Origin: Paenibacillus gallinarum
GTDB lineage: Bacteria; Bacillota; Bacilli; Paenibacillales; Paenibacillaceae
Reading direction: 5' to 3'
NCBI RefSeq assembly: GCF_014836635.1
Contig: NZ_JACSQL010000002.1
Coordinates: 496,001 to 560,000, forward strand
Length of the DNA stretch: 64,000 nucleotides
In this document: piece by piece, positions 15,220-24,679 of the stretch
Layout of the letters: each line of letters starts with the position of its first letter
Position numbering within the stretch: position 1 is the stretch's first letter
Notes under the pieces: generated by a model
What the model was told of the DNA's origin: nothing
Databases searched by the model: none
The model's input: the letters and a program-made list of their open reading frames with translations, nothing else
Position numbers and translations under genes: made by a program

Positions 15220-16083
15220 ATGCCTGATTGGATTGAAGTTGCACTTCGAACACTTTTAGCGGTCACTGCGCTTTTTATAATCACAAAAATATTGGGTAAG
15301 CGCCAAATATCCCAACTTTCTCTGTTTGAGTACATTACAGGGATTACACTCGGTAACTTGGTTGGATATATCTCACTGGACTTGGACAGCACCTGGTACT
15401 TGGGATTTGTAGCTTTGGCAGTATGGATTGTAGTGTCTGTCGGAGCTGAGTATTTCACTATGAAAAACAAAAAGTTCCGAGATATAGTTGATGGAAAGTC
15501 AACGATCCTCGTAGAAAATGGTGCACTAATTGCTGATAATTTACGCAAAGAAAAACTAACGGTTGATGAATTTTTAGAACAGCTGCGTAAGAAGGATGTT
15601 TTCCGAGTAGCGGATGTAGAGTTTGCTATTATGGAGCAAAGCGGTGAAATTAATGTGATGCTCAAAAAAGAATTCCAACCACTCACCGCAGATGCACTTG
15701 GTTATCGATTAATGAAAGAACAAGAGCCTAAAACCATTATTATTGATGGACGTATTCTGCCTGAGTCTCTGAAGGATACAGGATTTAATGAAAGCTGGGT
15801 TCAGAAGCAACTGAAAGCTTTACAGCTTCCCCTCAAGCATGTTTTTATAGGGCAGGTGGACAGTAAAGGTGAATTGACGGTCCAAACCGGGAGCAGAGCG
15901 TTACCTAATTCAGCTCAACCTCAGCCTAATGCTCAAATATCTGATCTTGTAGCACAGTTTCAAGATGAACTAACGATGCGTAAGAAGCTGGCACAGAATG
16001 ATAAGGATCAATTACAGTATCAAGAAGCACTGGATACATTGAATCATGCAATGAGCTCATATCAAAGTACAAAAAAGCCGTAA
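15220..16083 (+). CDS. DUF421 (YetF/YkjA-type) membrane protein
   Basis: The 287-aa protein has three N-terminal helices (about residues 8-85) and a cytoplasmic DUF421 domain (about 90-220). ITKILGKRQISQLSLFEYI and GITLGNLVGYI are the family signature, and LRKKDVFRVADVEFAIMEQSGEINVMLK is the conserved cytoplasmic core. Function is unknown; relatives are often linked to spore or stress genes. The C-terminal 60 residues are Gln-rich and coiled-coil-like (KKLAQNDKDQLQYQEALDTL). The ATG follows CTGGAGG. It is monocistronic. Confidence 0.88.
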   Translation: MPDWIEVALRTLLAVTALFIITKILGKRQISQLSLFEYITGITLGNLVGYISLDLDSTWYLGFVALAVWIVVSVGAEYFTMKNKKFRDIVDGKSTILVENGALIADNLRKEKLTVDEFLEQLRKKDVFRVADVEFAIMEQSGEINVMLKKEFQPLTADALGYRLMKEQEPKTIIIDGRILPESLKDTGFNESWVQKQLKALQLPLKHVFIGQVDSKGELTVQTGSRALPNSAQPQPNAQISDLVAQFQDELTMRKKLAQNDKDQLQYQEALDTLNHAMSSYQSTKKP

Positions 16084-16109
16084 CATAGCGATATGTGACG
16101 GCTTTTTTT
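16071..16109 (+). terminator. Terminator overlapping the DUF421 stop
   Basis: AAAAAAGCCGT (16071-16081) pairs with ACGGCTTTTTT (16098-16108). The stop codon lies within the left arm. Confidence 0.9.
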
Positions 16110-16277
16110 CCTTTTATTGTATAATTTTATTTTAAAGCGATGTAGGATTTTGGAACGTTTTATTTCAGCATAGCTGCATTATTACAAACTACGAGAAGTA
16201 AAACATACTCATATTAACCATAAAAAGGTATACTGTAATGCAAAAGATCTTTCTACATTTGGAGGAGGGTATCTTGA

Positions 16278-17213
16278 ATGCAGCAGGCAGTTATCGGTAT
16301 AGACATTGGAGGAACGAACATAAAGGCGGGGGTAGTTACTCTTAAGGGTGAATTGATTGTTGACCGTACCCTTCCTACATACTCGGAAAATGGCAAGGAA
16401 GCCTTACTAAACAAAATAGAGGAGATAGCTACAAATTGTTTGGAAGAGGCGTCATATAGTAATCTGCATATCCTTGCTCTTGGAATAGGAACCGCAGGGT
16501 TTATTAACTTGCAGGGAGAGATCGGAAGCGCTACAGCCAATTTACCCGATTGGAAAGGAACTCCGCTGCGAGCAGAAATAGAAAAGAGAATCGGGATCTC
16601 CGTTTATGTGGATAACGATGTCAATATGCTTGCATTAGGGGAACTGTGGCAAGGTGCAGGAAAAGATCTGGATCACTTCCTATGCGTAAGTCTTGGGACA
16701 GGTATTGGGGGATGTTTGATCTTGAACGGACTTCCTTACCGAGGAAGAAGTGGCTTTGCAGGAGCCTATGGACACCAAGTGATTCAAATGAAAGGTGTAC
16801 CCTGTACATGCGGATCAGCAGGATGTTGGGAACAATATGCATCAGTCACTGCACTGAAAAGGCAAGCAGCTGAAGCAGGGGGAAAAGCCTGGGCTGAACA
16901 TCCCAGACTGATATTTGATGAAGTGAGAACAGGTAATAAAAAAGCACAAGACCTCATACTGCAATATACAGAATATATTGCAGTCGGCCTGTCCAATCTG
17001 ATCCATCATTTTAATCCGCCGGCTGTTATCGTTGGTGGTGCTGTAACAGAACAGGGGGATATTTTATTCGAACCGATTCGTACCTTTGTTCGAAAGTTTA
17101 CAATGGATGGTTTTGCGAATCATCCGGATGTGCCTATACTTCCAGCTAGGCTTGGAAATAGAGCGGGAATCATGGGTGCAGCAAAGCTTGCGATTGCAAG
17201 AAGCGAGGCTTAG
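16278..17213 (+). CDS. ROK-family sugar kinase (glucokinase-like)
   Basis: The 311-aa kinase phosphorylates a hexose, most likely glucose, with ATP. IGIDIGGTNIKAG (residues 6-18) is the phosphate-binding motif, VDNDVNMLALGE carries the substrate Asp, and VPCTCGSAGCWEQYAS is the ROK zinc signature CxCGxxGCxE. GGAVTEQGDILF completes the ATP site. It might act on N-acetylglucosamine, mannose or fructose instead. The start follows GGAGGAGGG. It converges with the next gene, overlapping by 4 bases. Confidence 0.88.
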   Translation: MQQAVIGIDIGGTNIKAGVVTLKGELIVDRTLPTYSENGKEALLNKIEEIATNCLEEASYSNLHILALGIGTAGFINLQGEIGSATANLPDWKGTPLRAEIEKRIGISVYVDNDVNMLALGELWQGAGKDLDHFLCVSLGTGIGGCLILNGLPYRGRSGFAGAYGHQVIQMKGVPCTCGSAGCWEQYASVTALKRQAAEAGGKAWAEHPRLIFDEVRTGNKKAQDLILQYTEYIAVGLSNLIHHFNPPAVIVGGAVTEQGDILFEPIRTFVRKFTMDGFANHPDVPILPARLGNRAGIMGAAKLAIARSEA

Positions 17214-17650
17214 TTGTACATTTTTGATGTTTGGATCTTACCTTGCTTGTCATGGATGATGAGACGAATGTTTTTGGATGAAACAATATCCTTCGCCGCT
17301 TTTACAGCTTCATCTTTCACATCATAGATATGTTCGGGTTTCTCTATTCCTTCTTTTTTAACAGCCCATCCGTCCTCGCGAGGTACAACATGGATATTTC
17401 GGTGTTCACCAGCGTGAGCTGACGAATCTGCTTTTTTTGGAGATGAATGATCGATTTTATCATGCTTTTTCGTTTCTCCTTCAGGGTGATTCTCATTCCA
17501 TTCTTCTGCTTGTGCGGTAGCAATAGCTATCGATCGTCCTTCTTCATATCCTTCGCCGAGCAGGGCGTTGGCAATTTCAATCGCTTTATTGCGTACACGG
17601 GGTTCTAGGTTTTTCATGGATGGGAGATAATCTTTTTTATTCCAAGGCAT
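17210..17650 (-). CDS. YdaT-like DUF2188 protein
   Basis: The 146-aa protein is in two halves. The N-terminal half (residues 1-60, MPWNKKDYLPSMKNL then IANALLGEGYEEGRSIAIATAQAEEW) is the YdaT/ChaB-like region. The C-terminal half is a DUF2188 repeat (about 82-146, NIHVVPREDGWAVKKEG). A His/Lys/Ser-rich linker joins them. Bacillus YdaT belongs to the general stress group; its role is unknown. The gene faces and slightly overlaps the ROK kinase. Confidence 0.85.
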   Translation of the reverse strand: MPWNKKDYLPSMKNLEPRVRNKAIEIANALLGEGYEEGRSIAIATAQAEEWNENHPEGETKKHDKIDHSSPKKADSSAHAGEHRNIHVVPREDGWAVKKEGIEKPEHIYDVKDEAVKAAKDIVSSKNIRLIIHDKQGKIQTSKMYN

Positions 17651-17791
17651 ATGGGTTCCTCCTGTAATCGGAATTTATTTAGAATCTTAATATTACGTTG
17701 TAATGAATTACCCTTTTCACAGGTAACAAAAACAGAAGAGAAATGAACTGGACTTCTGAACTACTTGGACAAGGCAAAGGAGTAACCATAG

Positions 17792-18589
17792 ATGATCTAT
17801 CAATTGGCATTGCCGTTTTTGTTTACGATGATTATACATGCAGCAGACAGTATGTCTTATGCACTGCGGCTCGGTGGAATGAGGACACGAAGAATAACAA
17901 TAGCGATCTCATTGTCCGGCATGCTGCTATTATTATCCCGCACTTCTAATATGGCTCAAGGCCCGCTGCTCGGTTCTATGATTGATTCCGCTAGAGAAAG
18001 TGGTGGAGGTTCCATTCAGATGGGATTACATATCATTATTCTGGCTGCTGCGGTTGGCACGATGATCGCCATTCTTTTATTTCCAACAACTGTACGCTGG
18101 TCAGCTAGAATGGTTGTTCATTTAGAGAAGGCAGGATCGATTCCGGCAATGGTGAAGTCATTATTTCATCTTACAAAAATGAAGAATGCATGGACTTATG
18201 TTTGTCTGGCGCGCTTATCCATGTTTAAACAGCTGATGACAGGGAGAGTCCCCCGCAGACTAATGTTGCTTAATATGATCGTAACTGCGATCTATACTTG
18301 TGGTGTACTTGCTACTCTATATGCTGCTTATATGAATCCTGAACAAGCGGTAACGGCCTCACAGTCAACTGGGCTAATCAATGGGATCGCAACCATTCTT
18401 CTTGCCATGTTGATTGATCCGAAATTGGCTCTTTTAAGTGACCGAACGTTACGCGGAGAGGTTCCCGTTGCCCATATGAATAAAATTTATGGTTCCATGT
18501 TGGTTTCACGGCTTGCTGGAACGATGGTAGCTCAATTTCTTTTGATTCCTTTTGCTTTATGGATCAGCTGGATTGTCGGTTTTCTATAA
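17792..18589 (+). CDS. amj: Lipid II flippase Amj
   Basis: The 265-aa polytopic membrane protein matches the Amj/YdaH family. IHAADSMSYALRLGGMRTRRI is the conserved first-helix loop, TSNMAQGPLLGSMID follows, and about six further helices run to residue 265. Amj moves lipid II across the membrane for peptidoglycan synthesis, as an alternative to MurJ; in Bacillus it is induced by envelope stress. The ATG follows AAAGGAG. A strong bidirectional terminator follows. Confidence 0.9.
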   Translation: MIYQLALPFLFTMIIHAADSMSYALRLGGMRTRRITIAISLSGMLLLLSRTSNMAQGPLLGSMIDSARESGGGSIQMGLHIIILAAAVGTMIAILLFPTTVRWSARMVVHLEKAGSIPAMVKSLFHLTKMKNAWTYVCLARLSMFKQLMTGRVPRRLMLLNMIVTAIYTCGVLATLYAAYMNPEQAVTASQSTGLINGIATILLAMLIDPKLALLSDRTLRGEVPVAHMNKIYGSMLVSRLAGTMVAQFLLIPFALWISWIVGFL

Positions 18590-18592
18590 ATC

Positions 18593-18631
18593 AAAAAGCG
18601 CACACTCCATAATCAAGGAGTGTGCGCTTTT
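18593..18631. terminator. Bidirectional terminator between amj and msrAB
   Basis: AAAAAGCGCACACTCC (18593-18608) pairs with GGAGTGTGCGCTTTT (18617-18631) without mismatches, with A/T runs on both sides. Confidence 0.93.
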
Positions 18632-18645
18632 ATTAGATGTGAATA

Positions 18646-19608
18646 TTAATCTTTGAAAAGAGAAAGATATTCGCCATATCCTTCTTTTTCCATATCCTCT
18701 TTCGGTACAAAACGAAGTGCTGCAGAGTTAATGCAATACCGTAATCCATTCTCACCAGGACCATCATCAAATACATGACCAAGATGGGAGTCTGATTCCC
18801 GGCTTCTTACCTCTGTACGAATCATAAAGTGACTGAGATCCGTTTTTTCTTTGACACTGTAGCTGCGTAAGGGACGAGTAAAGCTTGGCCAGCCGCAGCC
18901 CGCATCATATTTATCTTGTGAGCTAAAGAGCGGCTCACCCGACACGATATCAACGTATATGCCGTCACCCTCGTGATCCCAATACTCGTTTTGGAAAGGA
19001 GGTTCTGTTGCACTGTTTTGTGTTACTTCATACTGAATAGGGGTCAGGCGTTCTCTCAGGTTATCTTGTTTCTTTTTGGAAGACCAGTGCTGCTCAATGA
19101 AGTCTTCACGTCCTGAGCCTTTGCGATAGCGTTTGTAATGAGCAGGATTCTTTTTATGATAATCTTGATGATGTTCTTCAGCTTCATAGAATGTAGACGC
19201 CGGAAGAATGGGAGTGAAGATCGGTTTATCAAAACGTCCGCTTGCCTCAAGATCTTGCTTCGAAGCTTCTGCTTTTACTTTCTGTTCTTCTGTATGATAG
19301 AAAATAGCAGTTTGGTAGGAAGTACCGCGATCATGGAATTGTCCGCCTGCATCCGTAGGATCAATTTGTTGCCAGAACAGGGTCAATAATTTTTCATAAG
19401 GGAATACTTTCGGATCAAAAGTGATTTGTACAGCTTCTACATGACCGGTTGTATCCGAACATACTTCCTCGTAGGTTGGATTTTCTGTGTGACCGCCTGT
19501 GTAACCTGATTTTACTTGAAGGATGCCTGGAAGCTCTTCAAAAGGTGACACCATGCACCAAAAACATCCTCCGGCGAATGTTGCTTTTTCTGTATATAAT
19601 GGTTCCAT
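18646..19608 (-). CDS. msrAB: Bifunctional methionine sulfoxide reductase MsrA-MsrB
   Basis: The 320-aa fusion repairs both stereoisomers of methionine sulfoxide. The MsrA half (about 1-160) has the catalytic FAGGCFWCM (C15) and [16 protein letters not shown]. The MsrB half (about 175-315) has [21 protein letters not shown] and the catalytic [11 protein letters not shown]. The MsrB half shows no paired CxxC zinc motif, so it belongs to the zinc-free form. The open frame extends to 19695, but GGAGTGAA is placed correctly for the ATG at 19608, which also gives the usual MsrA N-terminus. Confidence 0.93.
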   Translation of the reverse strand: MEPLYTEKATFAGGCFWCMVSPFEELPGILQVKSGYTGGHTENPTYEEVCSDTTGHVEAVQITFDPKVFPYEKLLTLFWQQIDPTDAGGQFHDRGTSYQTAIFYHTEEQKVKAEASKQDLEASGRFDKPIFTPILPASTFYEAEEHHQDYHKKNPAHYKRYRKGSGREDFIEQHWSSKKKQDNLRERLTPIQYEVTQNSATEPPFQNEYWDHEGDGIYVDIVSGEPLFSSQDKYDAGCGWPSFTRPLRSYSVKEKTDLSHFMIRTEVRSRESDSHLGHVFDDGPGENGLRYCINSAALRFVPKEDMEKEGYGEYLSLFKD

Positions 19609-19702
19609 AATATAATTCACTCCAATCTTGATGAGATAATCGAACTTAAGGTTTTGCGTAGATGTATTATATCCCAAACTTGGCCGGTAAACCAATCTTT
19701 GG

Positions 19703-20329
19703 TTACGAATCGACCTCTTGTATTTGCTTTAACCTTATTCGGTACGACACAAACGCAAGGATCAGAAGCAGGAGATAAATGATAAAAATCGTAAGCGTGG
19801 CAAGCGGATGTTCTGTAGCATTTTTACCCGCATACGCATATAGGGCGATACTCGGCAATCTTCCAAGTCCTGAAGCAATCATACAACTCCAGAAAGGGAG
19901 AGCAGCCGTACCCGCATAAACATTCACTGCCATTTGGGGAATGATCGGAATCATTCTTGCCAGAAGTACAGCGCTGAATGTTTGCTGCTGCATCATGATC
20001 GTCAGGCCTTTTACTCCTGGAATCTGTTTTAAATAACTGTCGCCTGTATCTCTGAGTAGCCAGCGGAATACACCGTACGTAATGAGGGACGAAATCATGG
20101 TACCCAGCCAGCTTACAATGCCTCCCATAACAGGACCGAATGCATAACCTAATAAAGCGATGATGAGCTTAAACGGCAGGACGGGGAATATGGCAAAAAC
20201 GGTGGTAAGGATTGTGAGATTTGTATATGATGCGTTAGTTTGTGACCAATCCATAATCTCATTACGATAAATAAACAATACCCCGAGTAAAGGAATATAC
20301 AACAAACAAAAAAGAAGCCATTTTTTCAA
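19703..20329 (-). CDS. TVP38/TMEM64 (DedA-related) membrane protein
   Basis: The 208-aa polytopic protein has about six hydrophobic segments. The VTT/SNARE-associated core is [22 protein letters not shown] (residues 45-66) and [24 protein letters not shown]. Related proteins move or scramble lipids; the exact substrate is unknown. The TTG start lies 10 bases after AAGGA. It precedes msrAB on the same strand by about 95 bases and may share its transcript. Confidence 0.85.
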   Translation of the reverse strand: MKKWLLFCLLYIPLLGVLFIYRNEIMDWSQTNASYTNLTILTTVFAIFPVLPFKLIIALLGYAFGPVMGGIVSWLGTMISSLITYGVFRWLLRDTGDSYLKQIPGVKGLTIMMQQQTFSAVLLARMIPIIPQMAVNVYAGTAALPFWSCMIASGLGRLPSIALYAYAGKNATEHPLATLTIFIIYLLLLILAFVSYRIRLKQIQEVDS

Positions 20330-20478
20330 ACCAAATCATTCCTTACAGGTAGTATGATCTCCATTATAGTCTAACGAAGGGTGAATGGATAATCTGATTT
20401 GATATTAGATGCGTTTTGATTGTTTTTTGCTTGCTTGATACACTAGTTGCAGAATAAAGATGAAGTGAGGGATACGGG

Positions 20479-21429
20479 ATGAGTGCTTCGAAACGAATCA
20501 AGGTTGCCGTCATTGGGCTAGGTGATATTGCAAGGAAAGTATATCTGCCTATATTATCAGTACATCCGAGTGTTGAAATTGTAGGTGTGATGAATCGATC
20601 CTTTACCAAAGTTCAAGAAGCAATGCATCTGTACCGGATCCCGAAAGGGACATCTTCAATGAAGGAACTGCTCAGTTGGGAACTGGATGCTGTGTTTATA
20701 CATAGTTCTACTGAATCGCATTTTGAGATCGTTATGGCTTGTATTGAACAAGGAATTGCTGTTTACGTAGACAAGCCTTTATCCTATCATTTGAATGAAT
20801 CAATAGAAATGGTTGCTTTTGCGGAATCCATGAATGTTCTTTTGGCTGTAGGCTTTAACCGAAGATTTGCGCCCCTCTATAGAGAGGCAAGGGATTGGAT
20901 CGCTGAAAAGGGAAGTATCGAAAATATGTCTCTAAGCAAACACCGTAGTAAACAAAGTACGGATTCTGCTCGGATAACCGTATATGATGATTTTATTCAT
21001 ATGATCGATACTTTATTGTGGCTTAGTGGTGAAGATGTTGAATGGATATCGCACGGACTTCATATGAATTCAAGCGGCAGTCTGCTGCAAGGTTATGGTC
21101 ATATCCGTTTTGGTGAGAAAAAAGAAAATTTCGGAACGATATCTACTCACCGCTTGGCAGGAACTGATCTTGAGAGAGTAGAACTGCACGGGCATAATCG
21201 TTCGATCGTGGTTGAACAGATGGAAACTGCGAGAAGATGGGAACCCAATTTCGGTGAAAGCATTCGAACGTTTGGAAGTTGGGATTCCATTCTTGATCGA
21301 AGAGGGTTCACTTTTGCAGTACAGCATTTTCTGGATCATATAGGTAAAGAGCCAGAACAGTGCGAACTGCATGCTGCGCATGTACTGGCAAGTCATGAAC
21401 TGGCAGAACAAATACTAAGCAAAGCGTAA
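20479..21429 (+). CDS. Gfo/Idh/MocA-family oxidoreductase
   Basis: The 316-aa NAD(P)-dependent dehydrogenase has a Rossmann fold at the N-terminus (VAVIGLGDIARKVYLPIL, residues 9-26) and the family Lys in VDKPLSYHL (about residue 96). The C-terminal alpha/beta domain carries YDDFIHMIDTLLWL with the usual Asp-His pair. The substrate is probably a sugar or polyol. It lies apart from the AraC-linked cluster downstream, separated by a small gene. Start ATG follows GTGAGGGA. Confidence 0.85.
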   Translation: MSASKRIKVAVIGLGDIARKVYLPILSVHPSVEIVGVMNRSFTKVQEAMHLYRIPKGTSSMKELLSWELDAVFIHSSTESHFEIVMACIEQGIAVYVDKPLSYHLNESIEMVAFAESMNVLLAVGFNRRFAPLYREARDWIAEKGSIENMSLSKHRSKQSTDSARITVYDDFIHMIDTLLWLSGEDVEWISHGLHMNSSGSLLQGYGHIRFGEKKENFGTISTHRLAGTDLERVELHGHNRSIVVEQMETARRWEPNFGESIRTFGSWDSILDRRGFTFAVQHFLDHIGKEPEQCELHAAHVLASHELAEQILSKA

Positions 21430-21466
21430 CTTCATATTATGGAAGTAAATACAGGAGGAATTTTAT

Positions 21467-21778
21467 ATGGATCATAAAACAAGAGAAGAACAAATTATTG
21501 AAAGCTACAGACAAGATGAAGATATGATGATTCTGGTGTTTGCACAGTGGTGTGTAAACAACGGACTAAACCCCGAAGAGTTGTATCAACAAGCGTATCC
21601 TGATCAAAAACATAACGAGAGACTCCAACATGTGCTAAGTCTTGTTGTTCCTAAGGAAGAAGCAGGAGAAATTCCTGATGATACACTCCTCGGTGTCTTA
21701 TCTTTATATGGTAATGAAGATCTTGCGATGGTGGTAACTGAGGTTATTGCAAACCAGAAGAACAAACAGAAAAATTAA
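21467..21778 (+). CDS. Small acidic protein of unknown function
   Basis: This 103-aa soluble, acidic, helical protein (MDHKTREEQIIESYRQDED at the start; WCVNNGLNPEELYQQAYPDQ in the middle) has no known motif I can name. It follows the oxidoreductase by 37 bases behind a perfect AGGAGG and probably shares its operon. It converges with, and overlaps by 4 bases, the AraC regulator. Confidence 0.75.
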   Translation: MDHKTREEQIIESYRQDEDMMILVFAQWCVNNGLNPEELYQQAYPDQKHNERLQHVLSLVVPKEEAGEIPDDTLLGVLSLYGNEDLAMVVTEVIANQKNKQKN

Positions 21779-22596
21779 AGTAGTTGTTCCCGGTGTATGG
21801 TGCGAAACTCTCTAGGAGCCATACCATATTTTGAGCGAAATACCCGGTGGAAATAAGTATAGCTGTTAAATCCGCAGGATTCGGCAATATGTTCAAGCGG
21901 CATGGGACTAAATATAATGCGTTCCCGGGCCATATTCAGCCGAACATCCATTGTGTACTGCATAATGCTGGTATCAAAAGCTTCTTTAAATAAGTGAACG
22001 GCTCTAGAGACACTAATCCCTACACTGGATGCTACATCTTCTAGTTTGAAGAGAGTAGAGGCGTTTTCCACAATATAATTTTTTATCTGAAAGGCAAGAT
22101 ACCCGTTCTGTGTAGATGTAGGCTGCTCTGAGAGAAGTCGATCGATTTCAAGACACAAGATACGCATATAGTAACTTGGGATTTCCGGGTAAGGATTGGC
22201 GATCCGCCGCTGTTCAAGTACGATTTGACGGAATAAAGTAAGTAAGTTTTCCGTTAAATCAACCTTAATCAGCGTCGGACGCCTTTTTTTATTCCACCAT
22301 TCATCAACCCACTGCCCGCTAAAAAAAATGTGATAATCCCCACTTTCTACGAGGACATCTCCTAATTTATTCTCTTCATTGTCGATTTTTAATTCATATG
22401 GTTCGGTAGGATGATATAAAAGAAGATCCCCTGATTCAATATACGTTAGTTTACCATTAACTTTTGCACGGCAGCGACCATCCGTTTGCAATCGTAATAA
22501 ATAATTCTTAACTCCTTCTGGCTGTGAAAAATAGTAAGGTTTACGGTGAAATGAGAAGCCTGCTGTAAGAACCTGGCAGATTTGATCGACTGACAT
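21775..22596 (-). CDS. AraC-family transcriptional regulator
   Basis: The 273-aa regulator has an N-terminal cupin-like ligand domain (about residues 20-150) and a C-terminal pair of helix-turn-helices (about 175-270). LEDVASSVGISVSRAVHLFKEAF and PLEHIAESCGFNSYTYFHRVFRSKYGMAPREFR are the two recognition units. It is divergent from the sugar-catabolic cluster starting near 22.7 kb and is its likely activator, responding to the substrate. The start follows AAGGAGATC. Confidence 0.9.
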   Translation of the reverse strand: MSVDQICQVLTAGFSFHRKPYYFSQPEGVKNYLLRLQTDGRCRAKVNGKLTYIESGDLLLYHPTEPYELKIDNEENKLGDVLVESGDYHIFFSGQWVDEWWNKKRRPTLIKVDLTENLLTLFRQIVLEQRRIANPYPEIPSYYMRILCLEIDRLLSEQPTSTQNGYLAFQIKNYIVENASTLFKLEDVASSVGISVSRAVHLFKEAFDTSIMQYTMDVRLNMARERIIFSPMPLEHIAESCGFNSYTYFHRVFRSKYGMAPREFRTIHREQLL

Positions 22597-22767
22597 ATAC
22601 GAGATCTCCTTGAATAAAAATTATGACCAGATTGTTCATGTTTTTATCATATACTTCATTTTAATTTAAAACGAAATCGAATACTATAGAACCAGGATTT
22701 AATGAGTTATATTTTTCCAAAGGCTACTTACGTCAGAGGAGTGACACAACTCGTGGAAGTGAAAAAA

Positions 22768-23874
22768 ATGAAAGCAGGCATCATCGGGTGTGGTAATATC
22801 AGCAGCATCTACCTTACCAACCTGAAGAATAGCCCTGTAATTGAAGTCGTGGCGTTAGCGGATCTGATCATGGAACGCGCCGAGGCGAGGGCAGCTGAAT
22901 TTAGTATAGAAAACGTTTACACAGTAGATGAGATGCTGAATAATAACGAAATTGAATTGATTTTAAATTTGACGGTACCCGGCAGTCATGCCTTAACCAA
23001 TATTGCGGCTCTGCAAGGGGGAAAGCATGTTTATGGCGAGAAGCCTTTTGCGATCTCACTTGAAGACGGTCGTAAGGTAATAGAACTTGCGGAAGAAAAG
23101 GGGCTCTATGTTGGATGTGCTCCGGATACATTTATGGGTTCTGGTATTCAGACTTCGATTCAAGCTATTCAAAACGGTCTGATCGGCACCCCGGTATCCG
23201 CTACTGCATTTTTTATGGGAGGCGGACCTGAATCCTGGCATCCGGATCCAGAATTTTTCTACGCTTACGGCGGTGGACCGATGCTTGATATGGGACCGTA
23301 CTATTTAACGGCACTCGTCAAATTGCTTGGGCCGATTAGAAGGATTAGCGCTTCTACAGGAATTCAGATTCCAGATCGTGTTATCGGTTCTGGGCCAAAA
23401 CAAGGGCAGAAGCTTCAGGTACAGACTCCGACGCATTTAGCAGGAACCATTGATTTCATGAATGGAGTTATAGGAACCATGATAGCGAGCTTTGATATTC
23501 CTGCGGGATCTAATCTGCCATTGATTGAAATTCATGGTACGGAAGGTACACTGCAAGTTCCAGACCCGAACTTTTTTAATGGAGAAGTCAAACTAAGAAA
23601 ATATGGATCAGCGGAATGGGTAACGCTCGAACCTGTGTTCGTGAGTGAGCAAAATGAGCGCGGAGCAGGACTGAATCAAATGGTAGAAGCCATTCATAGT
23701 CAGACACCTGCCGAAGCAAGCGGGCAGCTTGGTTATCATATTCTTGAAGCAATGCATGCTTTTGAGCGCTCTTCCTTGGAAGGAAGACATGTCCTTTTAG
23801 AAAGTGCTTTGCCAGAATCTAAAGTGGATCAGCAAGTAATGAAACTAAACTTTGTAAATGAGATCGTTTCATAG
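22768..23874 (+). CDS. Gfo/Idh/MocA-family oxidoreductase, first gene of sugar cluster
   Basis: The 368-aa dehydrogenase has the Rossmann motif GIIGCGNISSIYL at its very start, the family GEKPFAI (Lys about 93) and a GGGPMLDMGPYYLTAL substrate block. It would oxidise a hydroxyl of a sugar, glycoside or polyol with NAD(P). The open frame extends to 22702; I prefer the ATG at 22768 because it begins exactly at the Rossmann strand behind GGAAGTG, though a GTG at 22753 is also possible. Next genes follow closely in the same direction. Confidence 0.85.
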   Translation: MKAGIIGCGNISSIYLTNLKNSPVIEVVALADLIMERAEARAAEFSIENVYTVDEMLNNNEIELILNLTVPGSHALTNIAALQGGKHVYGEKPFAISLEDGRKVIELAEEKGLYVGCAPDTFMGSGIQTSIQAIQNGLIGTPVSATAFFMGGGPESWHPDPEFFYAYGGGPMLDMGPYYLTALVKLLGPIRRISASTGIQIPDRVIGSGPKQGQKLQVQTPTHLAGTIDFMNGVIGTMIASFDIPAGSNLPLIEIHGTEGTLQVPDPNFFNGEVKLRKYGSAEWVTLEPVFVSEQNERGAGLNQMVEAIHSQTPAEASGQLGYHILEAMHAFERSSLEGRHVLLESALPESKVDQQVMKLNFVNEIVS

Positions 23875-23914
23875 CTTATGTAATAACTAATCCAATCAGC
23901 AGAGGTGGCTCCTA

Positions 23915-24679
23915 ATGTTAAAACTCGGGCTTCAATTGTACACACTACGTGATTTATTGGAACAAGATTTCAAAGGAACGTTAGCCAAAGTTGCAGAACT
24001 CGGATATCAAGGAGTGGAGTTCCATCATTTTTATGGACACTCAGCGGAAGAAGTTAAGTCATTTCTTGATGAGTTTGGTCTCGAAATGGTAGGTACGCAT
24101 GTACAGTACGATAGTTTGGTAAACGATTTTGATCAAGTGGTTTCTTATCACAAAGCGATCGGAAATCGCAACATTATCGTACCTCATTTATCTGAAGAAC
24201 AGCGCAGCGACTGGAGTTCAATCTTTGCGAATCTCAAGGAGATTAGTAATAAATTGAAACAACACGATATGGTGCTTTTATATCATAATCATGATTTTGA
24301 ACTGACTGAGAAAATTAATGGAAAAACAGCACTGGATACGTTATTCTCTACACTCCCTGAAGAGGTGTTAGCTGAGCTTGATACTTGCTGGATACACTAT
24401 GCTGGTTACGATCCAGTCGAATATATCGCTGCATATGAAGGACGACTGCCGATTGTTCACTGGAAAGATCTAAAACGTATAGATGGAAGTCCGCTAACTG
24501 TCGAGCTTGGTCAAGGTGAAGTAGATATAGCAGCAGTAGGTGATGCAGCTGATAAAGCAGGGGTAGAGTGGATTGTTGTTGAGCAGGACCTTTGTACGAA
24601 TCCCCCCTTACAAAGCATTGAAACCAGCCTAAATTGGATCAAACAATATGTGAATAACGGAGGAAAAGTAAATGTCTAA
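23915..24679 (+). CDS. Sugar phosphate isomerase/epimerase-type TIM barrel
   Basis: The 254-aa protein belongs to the xylose-isomerase-like TIM barrel superfamily. Metal ligands expected for the fold are visible in GVEFHHF, LLYHNHDFEL, AELDTCWIHYAGYDP, VHWKDLKR and VVEQD. Members isomerise, epimerise or eliminate from keto-sugars made by Gfo/Idh/MocA enzymes. It lies 40 bases after the first oxidoreductase, and its last 8 bases overlap the next one, so they are co-translated. Confidence 0.85.
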   Translation: MLKLGLQLYTLRDLLEQDFKGTLAKVAELGYQGVEFHHFYGHSAEEVKSFLDEFGLEMVGTHVQYDSLVNDFDQVVSYHKAIGNRNIIVPHLSEEQRSDWSSIFANLKEISNKLKQHDMVLLYHNHDFELTEKINGKTALDTLFSTLPEEVLAELDTCWIHYAGYDPVEYIAAYEGRLPIVHWKDLKRIDGSPLTVELGQGEVDIAAVGDAADKAGVEWIVVEQDLCTNPPLQSIETSLNWIKQYVNNGGKVNV